Notes: generated from the letters alone by a model not told the origin. Shown: positions 52,801 through 61,613, numbered from the stretch's first letter. The stretch is DNA of 64,000 bases from Bin5 sp965242905 (GCA_965242905.1 CBDETM010000002.1:558001-622000), one strand, 5' to 3'. Made by a program: numbers and translations.

Positions 52801-52817
52801 GAGATTGAAGAGGGCAT
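49815..52817 (-). CDS. Fused molybdenum hydroxylase (xanthine dehydrogenase family), one Fe-S cluster site lost
   Basis: A 1000-residue fusion of the Fe-S small subunit (1-175) and the molybdopterin large subunit (about 235-1000). The [2Fe-2S] helical domain is intact (C121, C124, C156, C158: QCGYC and CRC). In the N-terminal plant-ferredoxin-like domain all four ligand positions are changed at exact spacing: D40-x4-S45-x2-D48 and G68 where Cys is expected. The Moco half has GGGFGGKQEM, FRGYGAPQALFGLEQHMEE, DLGTGSDTVLAQIAAEALG and the region of the catalytic Glu (GPFGAKAIAEIP). It should hydroxylate a purine, aldehyde or heteroaromatic, but the normal electron path to FAD appears broken. The FAD subunit gene lies 47 bases upstream. 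Confidence 0.88.
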   Translation of the reverse strand: MPSSISLTVNGTHHLIDVFPGELLRTALRRLRIFSLKHGDETGESGADAILFTRTPDDPRSYRLVNSGILLAAQADGASVVTLEGLEGEDAEGAERSRQERLSPRISTLQRQFIECGAIQCGYCTPAQILAAQHLLDKEPRPSEDAVREAIAGVLCRCTGYLKPVQAILRAAAQLQGETPPAPEIDVRDAPATGEWPASDQLPSNGWHDGGPDTQTQTRIVPVTVAPPKTHVVNKPEPKVDAVKLAKGRPVFADDVELPGMLYGGLLTSPVAHARILSIDTSDALALPGVHAVQTYADLPRVIYASGGQSYPQPPPYDQVCLDSKVRYVGDRVATVAAETPELVQEALERIKVEYEELPAAFSPEEAMQTGAPVIHDEDDAQMIHDAKRNVAVKLLVDHNDVDAALESADFVFESEYRVHQVQQASIEPHIVITYWDEDDRLVIRTSTQVPFHVRRMVAPLLGLPVRRIRVVKPRIGGGFGGKQEMLIEDLCAHLTIATGRPVKFEYTRQMEFSSARTRHPQRLRFRSGVDASGKLVGMEVRVVADTGAYGTHGLTVQMVTGFRALSTYWLPAARFDCDVVYTNKPVPGAFRGYGAPQALFGLEQHMEEMALAFGMDPVEFKRLNWVKEGQSLPMAVAMGEGREGFPQTVESSGLAECVEAGAESIGWDRRNDPDWMAPPDRPHIRRGIGLAICMHGTGIAGLDMGAASIKLNDDGSFNLLVGATDLGTGSDTVLAQIAAEALGVPLEQILIYSSDTDFTPFDTGAYASSTTYISGGAVLKAAEDVSSQIRRHAAAHLFEGVDADQLWLEDQKVIAPGGQAVPLETVALHSIHQEEQHQIMATASHMSYVSPPPFAAQYAALEVDTETGQVTVEKAVMAVDCGIAINPVTASGQVEGGMTQALGYALCEEMPYDDNGRLEISRFGDYRILAANEIPELDTILVQTYEPTGPFGAKAIAEIPMDGMAPAIASAIFDATGVRIREIPFTPERVWRALKSEKK

Positions 52818-52864
52818 GGTTGGGATGTAGTGGATTGAGTCCAGAAGTCTGCAAGGTCTCCCGG

Positions 52865-53683
52865 CTATGGGTGAGAGCCTGTGGCGTCAGCCCGCGCCCG
52901 CCGGCCCACGACTTCGGCCATGGCCAACCTGTATTCGCCGCTTCCTCTGAAATCACCTGCGGGGACGAGCGGGCCACCAGCGATTCGGGGACGGGAACCT
53001 ACGCCGCAGAGGGCTGTTCGAGTCGAGTCTGCGCGGTTTCCGCCGCTGGAGGCTCCACTCCGGGAGAGGTCGCCGTTGGCGGCGGCGACAGCAACTGCGG
53101 CAACGATGCACCGGTCCATCGGCGTTCGGGCAATACGCGCGTGGCCGGCTTTGGCATGGACAAGGGGCAACTGAATCCCGGTTATCAGCATGGGACCATG
53201 CGAGGACCGAGGGTTGGAAAGGGTGAAATCTTCCAACAGCCGGTGCGACTCGCCACCGTCTTTGTCGACGGCTACGACCGAGGCGTTGAGCGCCAGTAAG
53301 GCGGCGAAAAGTTCGCTGTCGGGCTCGGCAAGTGCGACGAGGCCGCCGACTGTGGCGGCGTTGCGCAGGTTCTGGGGTCCTTCAAAGCGGGCGGTAGCCG
53401 GCAGGATGCCGGCGGCCAGATCTGCGCATTGAGGATGTTCGACCAATTCGGTAAGGGTTGTCATGGCGGCGACATGCAGGCTGGAATCGATGTGCCTGAT
53501 GTAGGACAGTTCCAGGGCGGCCAGGTCGACAACGCCGTCGACGTCGCGCCGCTGCCGCGTTTCCAGGGCTCCCACGAGATGGGTGCCCCCGGCCAGGGGC
53601 AGGCGCCGTGCGGTACGATCAGCCAGTAGATCGAGGGCGTCGGTCAGGGTCTTTGGTCTGTGATATTCCGCGAGAATTGCCAT
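52865..53683 (-). CDS. FAD-binding subunit of the molybdenum hydroxylase (CoxM/XdhB type)
   Basis: A 272-residue FAD_binding_5 protein. ATG 53683 (MAILAEYHRPKTLTDALDLL) is the natural start; the frame is open a little further. The FAD contacts PLAGGTHLVG and NLRNAATVGGLVALAEPDSEL are present, and the C-terminal CO-dehydrogenase flavoprotein domain begins near residue 175. In xanthine dehydrogenases this subunit receives electrons through the [2Fe-2S] cluster that the partner at 49815 has lost. It precedes that gene by 47 bases on the same strand, so they are co-transcribed. Confidence 0.85.
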   Translation of the reverse strand: MAILAEYHRPKTLTDALDLLADRTARRLPLAGGTHLVGALETRQRRDVDGVVDLAALELSYIRHIDSSLHVAAMTTLTELVEHPQCADLAAGILPATARFEGPQNLRNAATVGGLVALAEPDSELFAALLALNASVVAVDKDGGESHRLLEDFTLSNPRSSHGPMLITGIQLPLVHAKAGHARIARTPMDRCIVAAVAVAAANGDLSRSGASSGGNRADSTRTALCGVGSRPRIAGGPLVPAGDFRGSGEYRLAMAEVVGRRARADATGSHP

Positions 53684-53738
53684 TGTTGATCTAAGTTTTT
53701 GGAATTGGGAAACGTGGTGCGGGTTACTCGTGCAGGGA

Positions 53739-54365
53739 TTACGCGCCTGGCGGCGGCTCCGGCGCAAGATCCAGTTCCTGCAGCAAGCCGACCAAGCTGA
53801 AGTTCATCGCCAACACGACCGCCGCCGGTGTGAGCAGAAAGATTGGCAAGACGGTAACGAAACTGACGACGAGCAACAGGACCTGAAAGAGGAACATGAG
53901 AAAGGTATAGAGAGGGTGGCGCAGGGCGAGAATGAAGGCGTTTCTGAGGACCATCTTGATACTCATTTCGTCCTGCTGCCAGAGCAAGGGAAAGAAGTAT
54001 TGACCCGCCATGAGAACGATGATCAGGATCCAGACCCATACGATACTGATGATCTGGGCCCAACTGGCGGTGCTGGCGCCGTAGAAGCGGATGTTCACCG
54101 AGACGCCGGCGATCATCAGCAGATTGATGCCGAGCAGGAGCCAGCTCTTGCCGATGGTGGACTTTGCGCCGTCCCAGAAGAAACCGCTCTCCACCCTGCG
54201 GTAGTTGGCGACGCGGTTGGCCGCGTTGTGGATACCTGCCGTCACCGGTCCCGCGGGCAGTACCAGGAAAATCCCGACCCACCAGAGGACGCTGAGCCAG
54301 ACCCAAAGGAGCAGATCTTCATAGAGCGCCTTAATCGTGCGCCACATGACTGTGAATGCTTTCAT
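53739..54365 (-). CDS. YesL-like (DUF624) membrane protein
   Basis: A 208-residue protein with about five or six membrane helices. The N-terminal LSVLWWVGIFLVLPAGPVTAGIHNAANRV, followed by a cytoplasmic GFFWDGAK segment, is characteristic of YesL/DUF624 proteins, which are often found beside sugar ABC importers but have no settled function. It is 55 bases upstream of the FAD subunit gene on the same strand and may share its transcript. Confidence 0.72.
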   Translation of the reverse strand: MKAFTVMWRTIKALYEDLLLWVWLSVLWWVGIFLVLPAGPVTAGIHNAANRVANYRRVESGFFWDGAKSTIGKSWLLLGINLLMIAGVSVNIRFYGASTASWAQIISIVWVWILIIVLMAGQYFFPLLWQQDEMSIKMVLRNAFILALRHPLYTFLMFLFQVLLLVVSFVTVLPIFLLTPAAVVLAMNFSLVGLLQELDLAPEPPPGA

Positions 54366-55209
54366 ATCAGTTCCGTCTGCCGCTTGGCTGCTGCGCGGAC
54401 CAAGGGAAGCCCCGTCGTCGAGGCTGGACCAGGTCCGTGAAAAATTTCTTTGCCATTATAGCAGCAGCCCCCTGTTTCTCGGAATCGAGCGGTTGAGGGG
54501 GGTGCGTCCCGGATTTGGGGTAGGAAGAGGCTGGGAATCCAAGCCGGCAGCGGCTGGGACAATGGGCCGGCTGTTGGAGCAGAGGCGGGAAGCTGTCAGG
54601 GCCAGACTTAGTTGGGAGGTCGTTAGATTTGGGGGGCCAGGGCTGGCACAAGGGCTGGCCATGGGGGATTCGATGGGACTGGCGGAGCGGGGTCTGGCTG
54701 GGCACCTTCTATTAGGCACCTGTCACCAATGTAGACACCCGGTCGATGAGGCGTGTTGTAGGAGAGGGGGCGTTGCGGGGGCGGAGCCCCCGCACAAGGG
54801 AGGGCCGAATAGGCCCGACCGCCCAGAAAAGCAGTTTTAAGTTTTGAGTTTTCAGTTTTTAGTGGTTAGGGGGCAGTTTCTGCGCTTCCCTTGGCTCAGA
54901 GTTGATGGCGAGATTGTTGGGGGTCGGCTGGGAACTGGGGGATGGGAGAGTTTGCTCCCATTTTGGGATGCAGACGAGATGGCGCATAGTTTTGCCACTT
55001 ATGAATTGGGACAGATATAATGAGTTGCGGGGCGGAAGCGGGCTGAGGTAACTGATCTGAGGCAGGGGAGTCCCCGCCAAGAGCCCGACGGAAAGGGCGC
55101 GAAGCCTCTCAGATTTGCGGAAGATTTCGATCGAGTTGAGCAGCAGTCCACCTGGCGGAGGAAAGAGCCGAGGGGGTGAGTTCGCCCCAAGCTACTCGGA
55201 GGATGACCG
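54366..55209. other. Non-coding region with composite repeat
   Basis: About 840 bases between the divergent YesL-like gene and metG. Frames here are short and lack ribosome sites. It holds the second copy of the composite hairpin/heptamer repeat and, near the right end, presumably the metG promoter. Confidence 0.65.
54748..54868. repeat. Composite repeat, copy 2: two hairpins plus heptamer tract
   Basis: The block 54748-54824 matches copy 1 at 41269 base for base except one position, with the same two hairpins (54774-54794 and 54802-54816). At the identical 8-base distance a heptamer tract begins: AGTTTTA, AGTTTTG, AGTTTTC, AGTTTTT, AGTGGTT (54833-54867). Sequence before 54748 is also loosely similar to that before copy 1. 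Confidence 0.9.
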
Positions 55210-57036
55210 ATGACCGAGCACGGCAGGAAGATACTTGTATGCGTTGCCTGGCCCTATGCCAACGGCGAAAAGCATATCGGACAGATTGCGGGCGCGTATC
55301 TGCCGCCTGATATCTTTGCCCGTTACCAGCGCATGGCAGGCAACGACGTGCTGATGGTCAGCGGCTCCGATACGCATGGTACGCCGATCACTTTGCAGGC
55401 GGAGAGGGAAGGTCTGGGTGCTGCGGAGGTGGTGGACAAGTACCACGAGCTTTTTGTTGAGGGCTGCGTGGCGATGGGCCTGACTTTCGACCTGTACACG
55501 CACACGGACACGCAGAACCACTGGGACGTGACGCAGCAGGTGTTTCGGCGGCATATGGCGAACGAGTACATTTACAGGGAAGTGCAGAAGCAGTGGTACG
55601 ACCCGGAGGCAGGGCGTTTTCTGGCCGACCGCTACGTGGAGGGAACGTGCCCATTCTGCGGCTTTGGCGAGGCGCGCGGCGATCAGTGCGACAACTGCGG
55701 GCGCCTGTATGATGCGCTGGAGCTGACCGACACAAGGTCGAAATTGAGCGGGAGCAGCGAGCTGGAGGTACGGGAAACCGAACATTTCTTTCTCGATTTG
55801 GGGGCGCTGAATGAACCTCTGCTGGAATGGATCGGGAGCGATAAGGAGCACTGGCGCAACAACGTTCTGAACTTTACGCAGGGGCAGCTGAACCTGAAGG
55901 AGCTGCGGGGGCGGGCGATAACGCGCGACATCGATTGGGGCATAGACATACCTCTGGAAGGTTACGAGAGCAAGTGCATTTACGTCTGGTATGACGCGGT
56001 GCAAGGTTATCTGAGTGCGGCAATCGAGTGGGCTGCTTTGAGCGGCGGCAAATGGCAGGACTGGTGGGACCGAGACCTTTCGCCGGACGCCCGCCACTAC
56101 TACTTCATCGGCAAGGACAACATCCCTTTCCATACGCAGATCTGGCCGGGCATGATTATGGCCTATAACGATGAGGCCGAGGCGGACGGCGAAGCAGCCA
56201 ACATCTCCGGTCTTTCGGAAACGGCGGAGCCGCTGAAAAAGGCGCGTCTGCACCTGCCGTATGACGTTCCGGCCAACGAGTATCTCAACTTTGGCGGGGC
56301 CCAATTCAGCACGAGCCGGGGCAACGTTATCGGTTTCAATACGGTCCTGGAGGAGTTTGAGGCGGACGCCTGGCGCTATACATTGACGGCCATGGCGCCG
56401 GAGACAGCGGATACCGAGTTCACGTGGCCTGACTTTGTGGAACTGGTGAACAACGAACTGGTGGCGAACTGGGGCAATCTAGTCAACCGGGCTCTAGGTT
56501 TCGCGTTCAGGCGTTTCGAGGGGGCGGTGCCTGAACCGGGAGAGTTGGACGCGACGGATGAAGCCTTGTTGGCGGAGATACGCGGTGGTTTCGAGAGCGT
56601 GGGAGCGCTATACGAAGCGGTGAGGCTGAAGGCGGCCCTGCAGGAGGCGCGGCGGTTGAGCCAGCGCGTTAACCAGTACCTGAATGAGAAGGAGCCCTGG
56701 CGGACTTTTGGGACGGATCCACAGACAACGGCGACGACAGTGTACGTGACGCTGCAGGCCATCGACTGGCTGAAACTGCTGTGGGCGCCGATTCTGCCCC
56801 ACAGCAGTGAACAGCTGCACCAATACCTGGGTTATTCGGAACCGCTATTCGGAAAGCTGGATACGACGGCGGTTGACGACAAGCGCGGGTCGCATTTGGT
56901 GTTGCGCTACGACCATGGCGGCGCCAGCGGGGCCTGGCAGGCGCAGACGCTTGCGGCGGGTCAACTTCTGCGGAAACCGGCGCCACTATTTGTCAAGCTG
57001 GATCTTGCCGTCGTGCTGGGTGAGGAGAACGGGTAG
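55210..57036 (+). CDS. metG: Methionyl-tRNA synthetase
   Basis: A 608-residue class I synthetase that charges tRNA-Met. GGAGG lies upstream of ATG 55210. The ATP-binding HIGH motif is HIGQ (PYANGEKHIGQ). Next come SGSDTHGTPI and a zinc knuckle C-x2-C-x9-C-x2-C (CPFCG...CDNCG). The KMSKS loop is FSTSRGN, as in the archaeal-like branch of MetRS. The anticodon-binding helical domain fills the C-terminal third; the EMAP/tRNA-binding extension is absent. The membrane glycosyltransferase-like gene starts 4 bases after its stop. Confidence 0.95.
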   Translation: MTEHGRKILVCVAWPYANGEKHIGQIAGAYLPPDIFARYQRMAGNDVLMVSGSDTHGTPITLQAEREGLGAAEVVDKYHELFVEGCVAMGLTFDLYTHTDTQNHWDVTQQVFRRHMANEYIYREVQKQWYDPEAGRFLADRYVEGTCPFCGFGEARGDQCDNCGRLYDALELTDTRSKLSGSSELEVRETEHFFLDLGALNEPLLEWIGSDKEHWRNNVLNFTQGQLNLKELRGRAITRDIDWGIDIPLEGYESKCIYVWYDAVQGYLSAAIEWAALSGGKWQDWWDRDLSPDARHYYFIGKDNIPFHTQIWPGMIMAYNDEAEADGEAANISGLSETAEPLKKARLHLPYDVPANEYLNFGGAQFSTSRGNVIGFNTVLEEFEADAWRYTLTAMAPETADTEFTWPDFVELVNNELVANWGNLVNRALGFAFRRFEGAVPEPGELDATDEALLAEIRGGFESVGALYEAVRLKAALQEARRLSQRVNQYLNEKEPWRTFGTDPQTTATTVYVTLQAIDWLKLLWAPILPHSSEQLHQYLGYSEPLFGKLDTTAVDDKRGSHLVLRYDHGGASGAWQAQTLAAGQLLRKPAPLFVKLDLAVVLGEENG

Positions 57037-57039
57037 CGC

Positions 57040-58644
57040 GTGACAGGGCCCATGCACAAAGGGATCGATGCAACCGCCTATGTCCTGGCTTCGATTCTGA
57101 CCGTCTATGCGGCCCTGGGCACACTCTTCGCGGTCAAGACTCCGCCCTGGCAGAACCCGGACGAGCCGGCCCACTACAATTACATTGCTCACCTTGCGGC
57201 CGAAAGGCGGTTGCCTGTGCTGCGGATGGGCGACTATGACGAAGAGTACCTCGCGCGCCTGAAGGCGGAGAAGTTTCCGCCGGATCTTTCGATAGAAGCG
57301 GTCCGCTACGAGTCCCATCAGCCTCCTCTTTACTATCTGCTTGCCGTCCCGGTCTACTGGTCGGGCCAGGGCGAACTGCTGGCCATACGGCTTTTCGGCG
57401 TTGTGCTGGGCGGCGGCGTCGTGCTGCTGGTTTTCCTGTGTGCGCGTGAGGTAGTTCCCGGGTTGCCCCACATTGCTCTCGGGGCGGCCGCCTTTGCAGC
57501 TTTTCTTCCCATGCACGCGGCGCTGATGGCATCGGTAAACAATGATGCCCTAGCGGAACTGTTGATCGCCGGGACTGTGCTTGCGCTGTTGCGGTGGCAG
57601 CGGCTTGAGGCTGGAAGCGAAGCAGGCAGAGGGGGGCGCCACTTGCTGGCGGCCGGAATCCTGATCGGGCTTGGCTTTCTCACCAAGGCGACCGCTTATG
57701 TGCTTCTTCCCGTCGCGTTAATCGTGGTTATCGCTCGGTCAGCCTGGCCAGGGTCCGACGGCAGGACACCGACGGGAGAGTTGGCTATGCGGCTGGCGCT
57801 GCTAGTTGGGCCTGCATTGCTGCTGGGACTACCGTGGTGGATCCGAAACAGCCTGGTATACGGGAACCTGGATATTCTCGGCCTCAGCTGGCACGATGCG
57901 GTTGTGACCGGGCAGCCGACAGCGGCGGCATGGATCGCGGAGCACGGGTGGGGCGCGTATTGGGAGCGGGCGTGGACGTTTACCAGCAAGAGCTTCTGGG
58001 GTGTGTTTGGCTGGTTGGGCGTCTTTATGGATGGCCGCGTCTACACAGTTCTATACATTCTGACAGCTATGGCGGCGGTGGGCATCCCCTTCCGATTGCG
58101 GGCGGGAGTGAATCGCAATGAATGGCAGTGGGCTCGCCTCCTCTCTTCTCCCGGGATGACTCTGCTGCTGCTGTGGCTGGCGACGCTGGCTGCTTACGGC
58201 TGGTATAATCTGGGGTTTATCCAGCACCAGGGCAGGTATCTTTTTCCGGCGCTGCCGGCGTGGAGTCTGCTCTTCGCCATAGGCTGGTGGGCGGTGCTCG
58301 AAAGGCGGGCCAGCCTCGCGGCGGGTTGCGTCCTGCTGGCGGGAGCAGGCGCGCACATTGTGGTTGCGACGCTGGCGGGTGGAACGGCAGACAGGTGGAC
58401 CTTGCTGCTGTTCGGGATGGCGGGCGCCGGCATGCTACTTTACGGGCTGCTTTGCGGCCGTATTTCCCGGGTCTTTGGCGCCATCGAAGTTGGGGACCAG
58501 GACGGTACTTCCTTGGACGCGTCTGACCGGCTACGCAATGGCGGTGAATTGCGTACGATTTTGTATGTCTGTCTGTTCCTGGCAGTGGTAGCTCTGGACA
58601 TAGCCATACCGTTCCTGTATATTGTCCCTCAGTTGAGTTGGTAA
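57040..58644 (+). CDS. Polytopic membrane protein, DUF2142/GT39-like glycosyltransferase
   Basis: A 534-residue membrane protein with roughly eleven hydrophobic segments. GTG 57040 follows GAGGAG by 12 bases; ATG 57052 is an alternative. The first large loop carries NPDEPAHYNYIAHL (D41-E42) and later ESHQPPLYYLLA, the combination seen in DUF2142 and other GT-C fold glycosyltransferases that use polyprenyl-phosphate sugars. It likely transfers a sugar to a cell-envelope polymer. It is probably co-transcribed with metG and lies near VanW and two GT4 genes, an envelope-related neighbourhood. Confidence 0.8.
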   Translation: MTGPMHKGIDATAYVLASILTVYAALGTLFAVKTPPWQNPDEPAHYNYIAHLAAERRLPVLRMGDYDEEYLARLKAEKFPPDLSIEAVRYESHQPPLYYLLAVPVYWSGQGELLAIRLFGVVLGGGVVLLVFLCAREVVPGLPHIALGAAAFAAFLPMHAALMASVNNDALAELLIAGTVLALLRWQRLEAGSEAGRGGRHLLAAGILIGLGFLTKATAYVLLPVALIVVIARSAWPGSDGRTPTGELAMRLALLVGPALLLGLPWWIRNSLVYGNLDILGLSWHDAVVTGQPTAAAWIAEHGWGAYWERAWTFTSKSFWGVFGWLGVFMDGRVYTVLYILTAMAAVGIPFRLRAGVNRNEWQWARLLSSPGMTLLLLWLATLAAYGWYNLGFIQHQGRYLFPALPAWSLLFAIGWWAVLERRASLAAGCVLLAGAGAHIVVATLAGGTADRWTLLLFGMAGAGMLLYGLLCGRISRVFGAIEVGDQDGTSLDASDRLRNGGELRTILYVCLFLAVVALDIAIPFLYIVPQLSW

Positions 58645-58769
58645 CATTGTGATTCCAGTTTGCGGCGATCTCAGTTCCCGAAAGAAGTCGTTTCGGGGAA
58701 GGACGCGGTTGGAATTCCTGCAGCTGCTATCCGTATCGCCGGCGACTCTAGCCTGAAGCACTGAAACTG

Positions 58770-60716
58770 ATGAGTTCAACTGTCCCATTGCCCCCAGGAC
58801 GACAGATTGTACCGATGCGGGATCTCCGCGGCCCGACGAAGGTTCATGGCAGGCCCCCCAGCGGCGTCGAATACATTCTGATCTGGCTGTGCGTAGCGAT
58901 CGTGGCCGTTACAGGCGCGTTTGCCGGCTGGCAGTTCTGGCACACGGACCGTATTTTCAGCGGCGTGCACGTGGCCGGCGTGCCCGTAGGCGGCGAGACG
59001 CGTGCGTCGGCGTTGCTGCGCCTGCACCGGGAGTTGACCCCTTATCCGCTGGCGCCCATCTTCCTCGAACTCAATCCCCAAACTACGGAGGGCACCGGGG
59101 CAGCAAGAGCTGCGGTCAGACGTTGGGCCCTGGGAGCCGAGCTGCTGGCGCCGGAGGCGGACCTGGAGGGGGCAGTTAACCTCGCCTATCATGTTGGGCG
59201 GCAAGGCAGCCTGTTTGAACGCATTCTCGGCCAGTGGCGGGCCTTCACCGGGCAGCAGACGGTGTGGCCGGAGGTGCTTGTCAGTGAAGGCGTTGTGCGT
59301 CAGGCCGTCGGCGACGCGGCTTCCGAGGTGCGGCGTCCGAGCCGGCCTGCCATTCAGATTGGCGATATCTCCGTGCCGCCGCAGCCGGGCCTCGACGTTG
59401 ATGTGGCTGCGACGGCTCACCTCATACTGGCGCAGCTGGCGAGCGGACGCTCGGGAACGGTGCCGCTGCAGACTTACAGCACTGCGCCGCCCCAGAGCGC
59501 GGCGGGAGACTCGTCACAGAACAGCGCGGGCGCGGGTACATCCGCCTTCGATAGCGTTTCAGGCGGTCTCGCGGCCTCGCAGCCGGTCGTTTTGCGGCAC
59601 GAAGGATCCGGGACTGCATTTGCGCTTGACGGGGCGCTGTTGCAGAGGATAATGCCCGGGGGGGATCCCCGTTTTCTCAATGAAGAGGCGCTGCGCTTTG
59701 TGGTCGAGGGCTGGGCGAACCAGGTTTCCTATCCTGCCCAGGACGCGCGTCTGCGCTTTGACGATGCGACATCCGCGCTGACGGTGATACATCCGAGCAG
59801 AGCGGGCCAGCGCCTGGACGTCGACCTGACGCTCGAGGCTGTACGCAATGCGCTGACCACCGACCAGCGGACCGGTGCGCTGCCGATCTTTTCCATACCG
59901 CCCGCGGTCAGTTCCAGTCGTTTGAACGAATTGGGGATCAGAGAGCTGGTGGCCAGCGGCAGCACGTACTTTAAGGGGAGCAGCAGCACGCGCGTCTACA
60001 ATATCGAAGTCGCGGCAGAGAAACTCGTGGGCGTGGTCGTGCCACCCAACGGCGTCTTCAGTTTCAATTCGGCGATTGAGGCGGTTAGCGGGGCGAACGG
60101 ATTTGAGGATTCGGCCATTATCTGGGGGGACCGCACGGCTGTTGGGGTTGGGGGAGGCGTATGCCAGGTGAGTACAACGGTTTTCCGGGCGGCGCTGGAG
60201 GGGGGTTTTCCTTTTCTTGAGCGCCACAATCACGGCTACGTGGTGAGCTGGTACGGCGACCCCGGATTTGACGCGACGATATATACTCCGTACGTCGATC
60301 TGAGATTCCTCAATGATACGGACGCGCACCTGCTGATCCAGCCCGTGGTGAACAGTGAGGAAGGAATCCTCACCTTCCGGTTTTACGGCACCAAGCCGGA
60401 CAGAGTGGTGGAAATCGGTGAGGCGGTGTACGAGGATATCAAAGAGCCCGGCGAACCGATCTATCAGGAAGACGCCAGTCTGGAAGCCGGGCAGATCAAG
60501 CAGGTAGAGTGGGCCAAAGACGGCCTGACCGCGACGGTCATTCGCAAGGTCACCGAGAATGGACAGACTCGCGAGGACCCGATCAGGTCGGTCTACCGGC
60601 CCTGGAACGCGATGTTCCTTTACGGTCCGGGGACAGTCATCCCCGGCGTGACCGATGTCAAGGAGGAGCCGACCGCGACACCGCAGTCTGAAGGAAACAG
60701 TGATGGAGGCGGATAA
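58770..60716 (+). CDS. VanW family protein with peptidoglycan-binding-like domains
   Basis: A 648-residue protein with one N-terminal membrane helix (about 32-53), so most of it should be outside the membrane. Two putative peptidoglycan-binding-4-like segments (IFSGVHVAGVPVGGETRASALLRL; later LRFDDATSALTVIHPSRAGQRLD) precede the VanW domain. That domain contains GVFSFNSAIEAVSG, GGGVCQVSTTVFRAALEGGFPFLERHNHGY and YVDLRFLNDTDAHLLIQ. A basic stalk-like end follows. Such proteins are linked to cell-wall function, although VanW has no proven activity. It starts 125 bases after the preceding gene. Confidence 0.9.
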   Translation: MSSTVPLPPGRQIVPMRDLRGPTKVHGRPPSGVEYILIWLCVAIVAVTGAFAGWQFWHTDRIFSGVHVAGVPVGGETRASALLRLHRELTPYPLAPIFLELNPQTTEGTGAARAAVRRWALGAELLAPEADLEGAVNLAYHVGRQGSLFERILGQWRAFTGQQTVWPEVLVSEGVVRQAVGDAASEVRRPSRPAIQIGDISVPPQPGLDVDVAATAHLILAQLASGRSGTVPLQTYSTAPPQSAAGDSSQNSAGAGTSAFDSVSGGLAASQPVVLRHEGSGTAFALDGALLQRIMPGGDPRFLNEEALRFVVEGWANQVSYPAQDARLRFDDATSALTVIHPSRAGQRLDVDLTLEAVRNALTTDQRTGALPIFSIPPAVSSSRLNELGIRELVASGSTYFKGSSSTRVYNIEVAAEKLVGVVVPPNGVFSFNSAIEAVSGANGFEDSAIIWGDRTAVGVGGGVCQVSTTVFRAALEGGFPFLERHNHGYVVSWYGDPGFDATIYTPYVDLRFLNDTDAHLLIQPVVNSEEGILTFRFYGTKPDRVVEIGEAVYEDIKEPGEPIYQEDASLEAGQIKQVEWAKDGLTATVIRKVTENGQTREDPIRSVYRPWNAMFLYGPGTVIPGVTDVKEEPTATPQSEGNSDGGG

Positions 60717-60794
60717 GCGAACCGGCGCTACACGGAAACCAGGACCTTTTCTCCCCTTGATGCCCCCCGTCTATCCCGTTTCGTCCCGCCTACA

Positions 60795-61613
60795 ATGCTC
60801 CTGACCATCGACATCGGAAACAGCAGCATCGTCCTGGGCGCGTTTGGCGACGACGATGCCCCGGTTGCCGCCTGGCGGCTGCCGACGGAGAGGCGGAGCC
60901 GGACGGAAGCGGTCAGGAAGTCTCTGTTGCGATTCTGGCAGGAAAACGGGTTGGGGGCTGAAGAGTTTGAGGGGGCTGCTTTGTGCAGCGTGGTGGCTCC
61001 TTTGACCGAACTGTGGAGGGGGACGTTGGAGGATGCCCTTGGCCGCGAGCCGGTTGTGCTGCACCAGAGGATGGAACTTGGCATGGTGCTGGACGTCAGG
61101 AACCCGGACCAAGTAGGGATGGACCGGCTTGCCGACGCCGCGGCGGTGCGTGTGCGTACAAGGGGGGCGGCGGTTGCCGTTGATTTCGGGACGGCGACGA
61201 CGTTCAATGTGGTGGACGGAGAGGGGCGATTCCGCGGCGGGGCCATTGCCCCGGGCCTTGCGACTGCGGCGGAGTCACTGAAGGTCGCTGCCCCCGGTCT
61301 GGCTGAACTTTCCAGCGTGTTTGGGGATTTCACGCCTACTTCAGATGAGGTCGAATCGGGTCCTCCCGCCCCGGCTATCGGCCGCGATACCGACGAGGCC
61401 CTGCGTTCGGGGATCATGCTAGGCTATGCGGGACTGGTCGATGGACTCCTTACCCGCATCCGTGATGAGTTGGACTCCCCTGTCACGGTCGTATCCACCG
61501 GTGGACTGGGGCACGTCATCACCCCGCTGACCAGCTCGATCGACCACTACGATCCCTGGCTGACGCTGGCGGGAATCCGCACCGTTTACGGGCTCAATGT
61601 CGTAAGCGACTGA
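60795..61613 (+). CDS. coaX: Type III pantothenate kinase
   Basis: A 272-residue ASKHA-fold kinase performing the first step of coenzyme A synthesis (pantothenate to 4'-phosphopantothenate). Motifs: LLTIDIGNSSIVLGAF (phosphate 1, with the catalytic Asp), NPDQVGMDRLADAAAV, and VDFGTATTFNVVDGEGRFRGGAIAPGL. The C-terminal VSTGGLG is the adenosine site. Normal length for CoaX. There is no strong ribosome site at the ATG. It is convergent with the glycosyltransferase genes that follow. Confidence 0.95.
   Translation: MLLTIDIGNSSIVLGAFGDDDAPVAAWRLPTERRSRTEAVRKSLLRFWQENGLGAEEFEGAALCSVVAPLTELWRGTLEDALGREPVVLHQRMELGMVLDVRNPDQVGMDRLADAAAVRVRTRGAAVAVDFGTATTFNVVDGEGRFRGGAIAPGLATAAESLKVAAPGLAELSSVFGDFTPTSDEVESGPPAPAIGRDTDEALRSGIMLGYAGLVDGLLTRIRDELDSPVTVVSTGGLGHVITPLTSSIDHYDPWLTLAGIRTVYGLNVVSD

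Noticed and set aside
53644..54306. Alternative 220-codon minus frame over the YesL-like gene
   Set aside because: Arg/Gly/His-rich and without membrane segments; the overlapping frame has clear YesL-like helices.
58675..58700. Hairpin TTCCCGAAA/TTTCGGGGAA after the membrane glycosyltransferase gene as a terminator
   Set aside because: The stem is imperfect and no T-tract follows, so it is not listed as a terminator.
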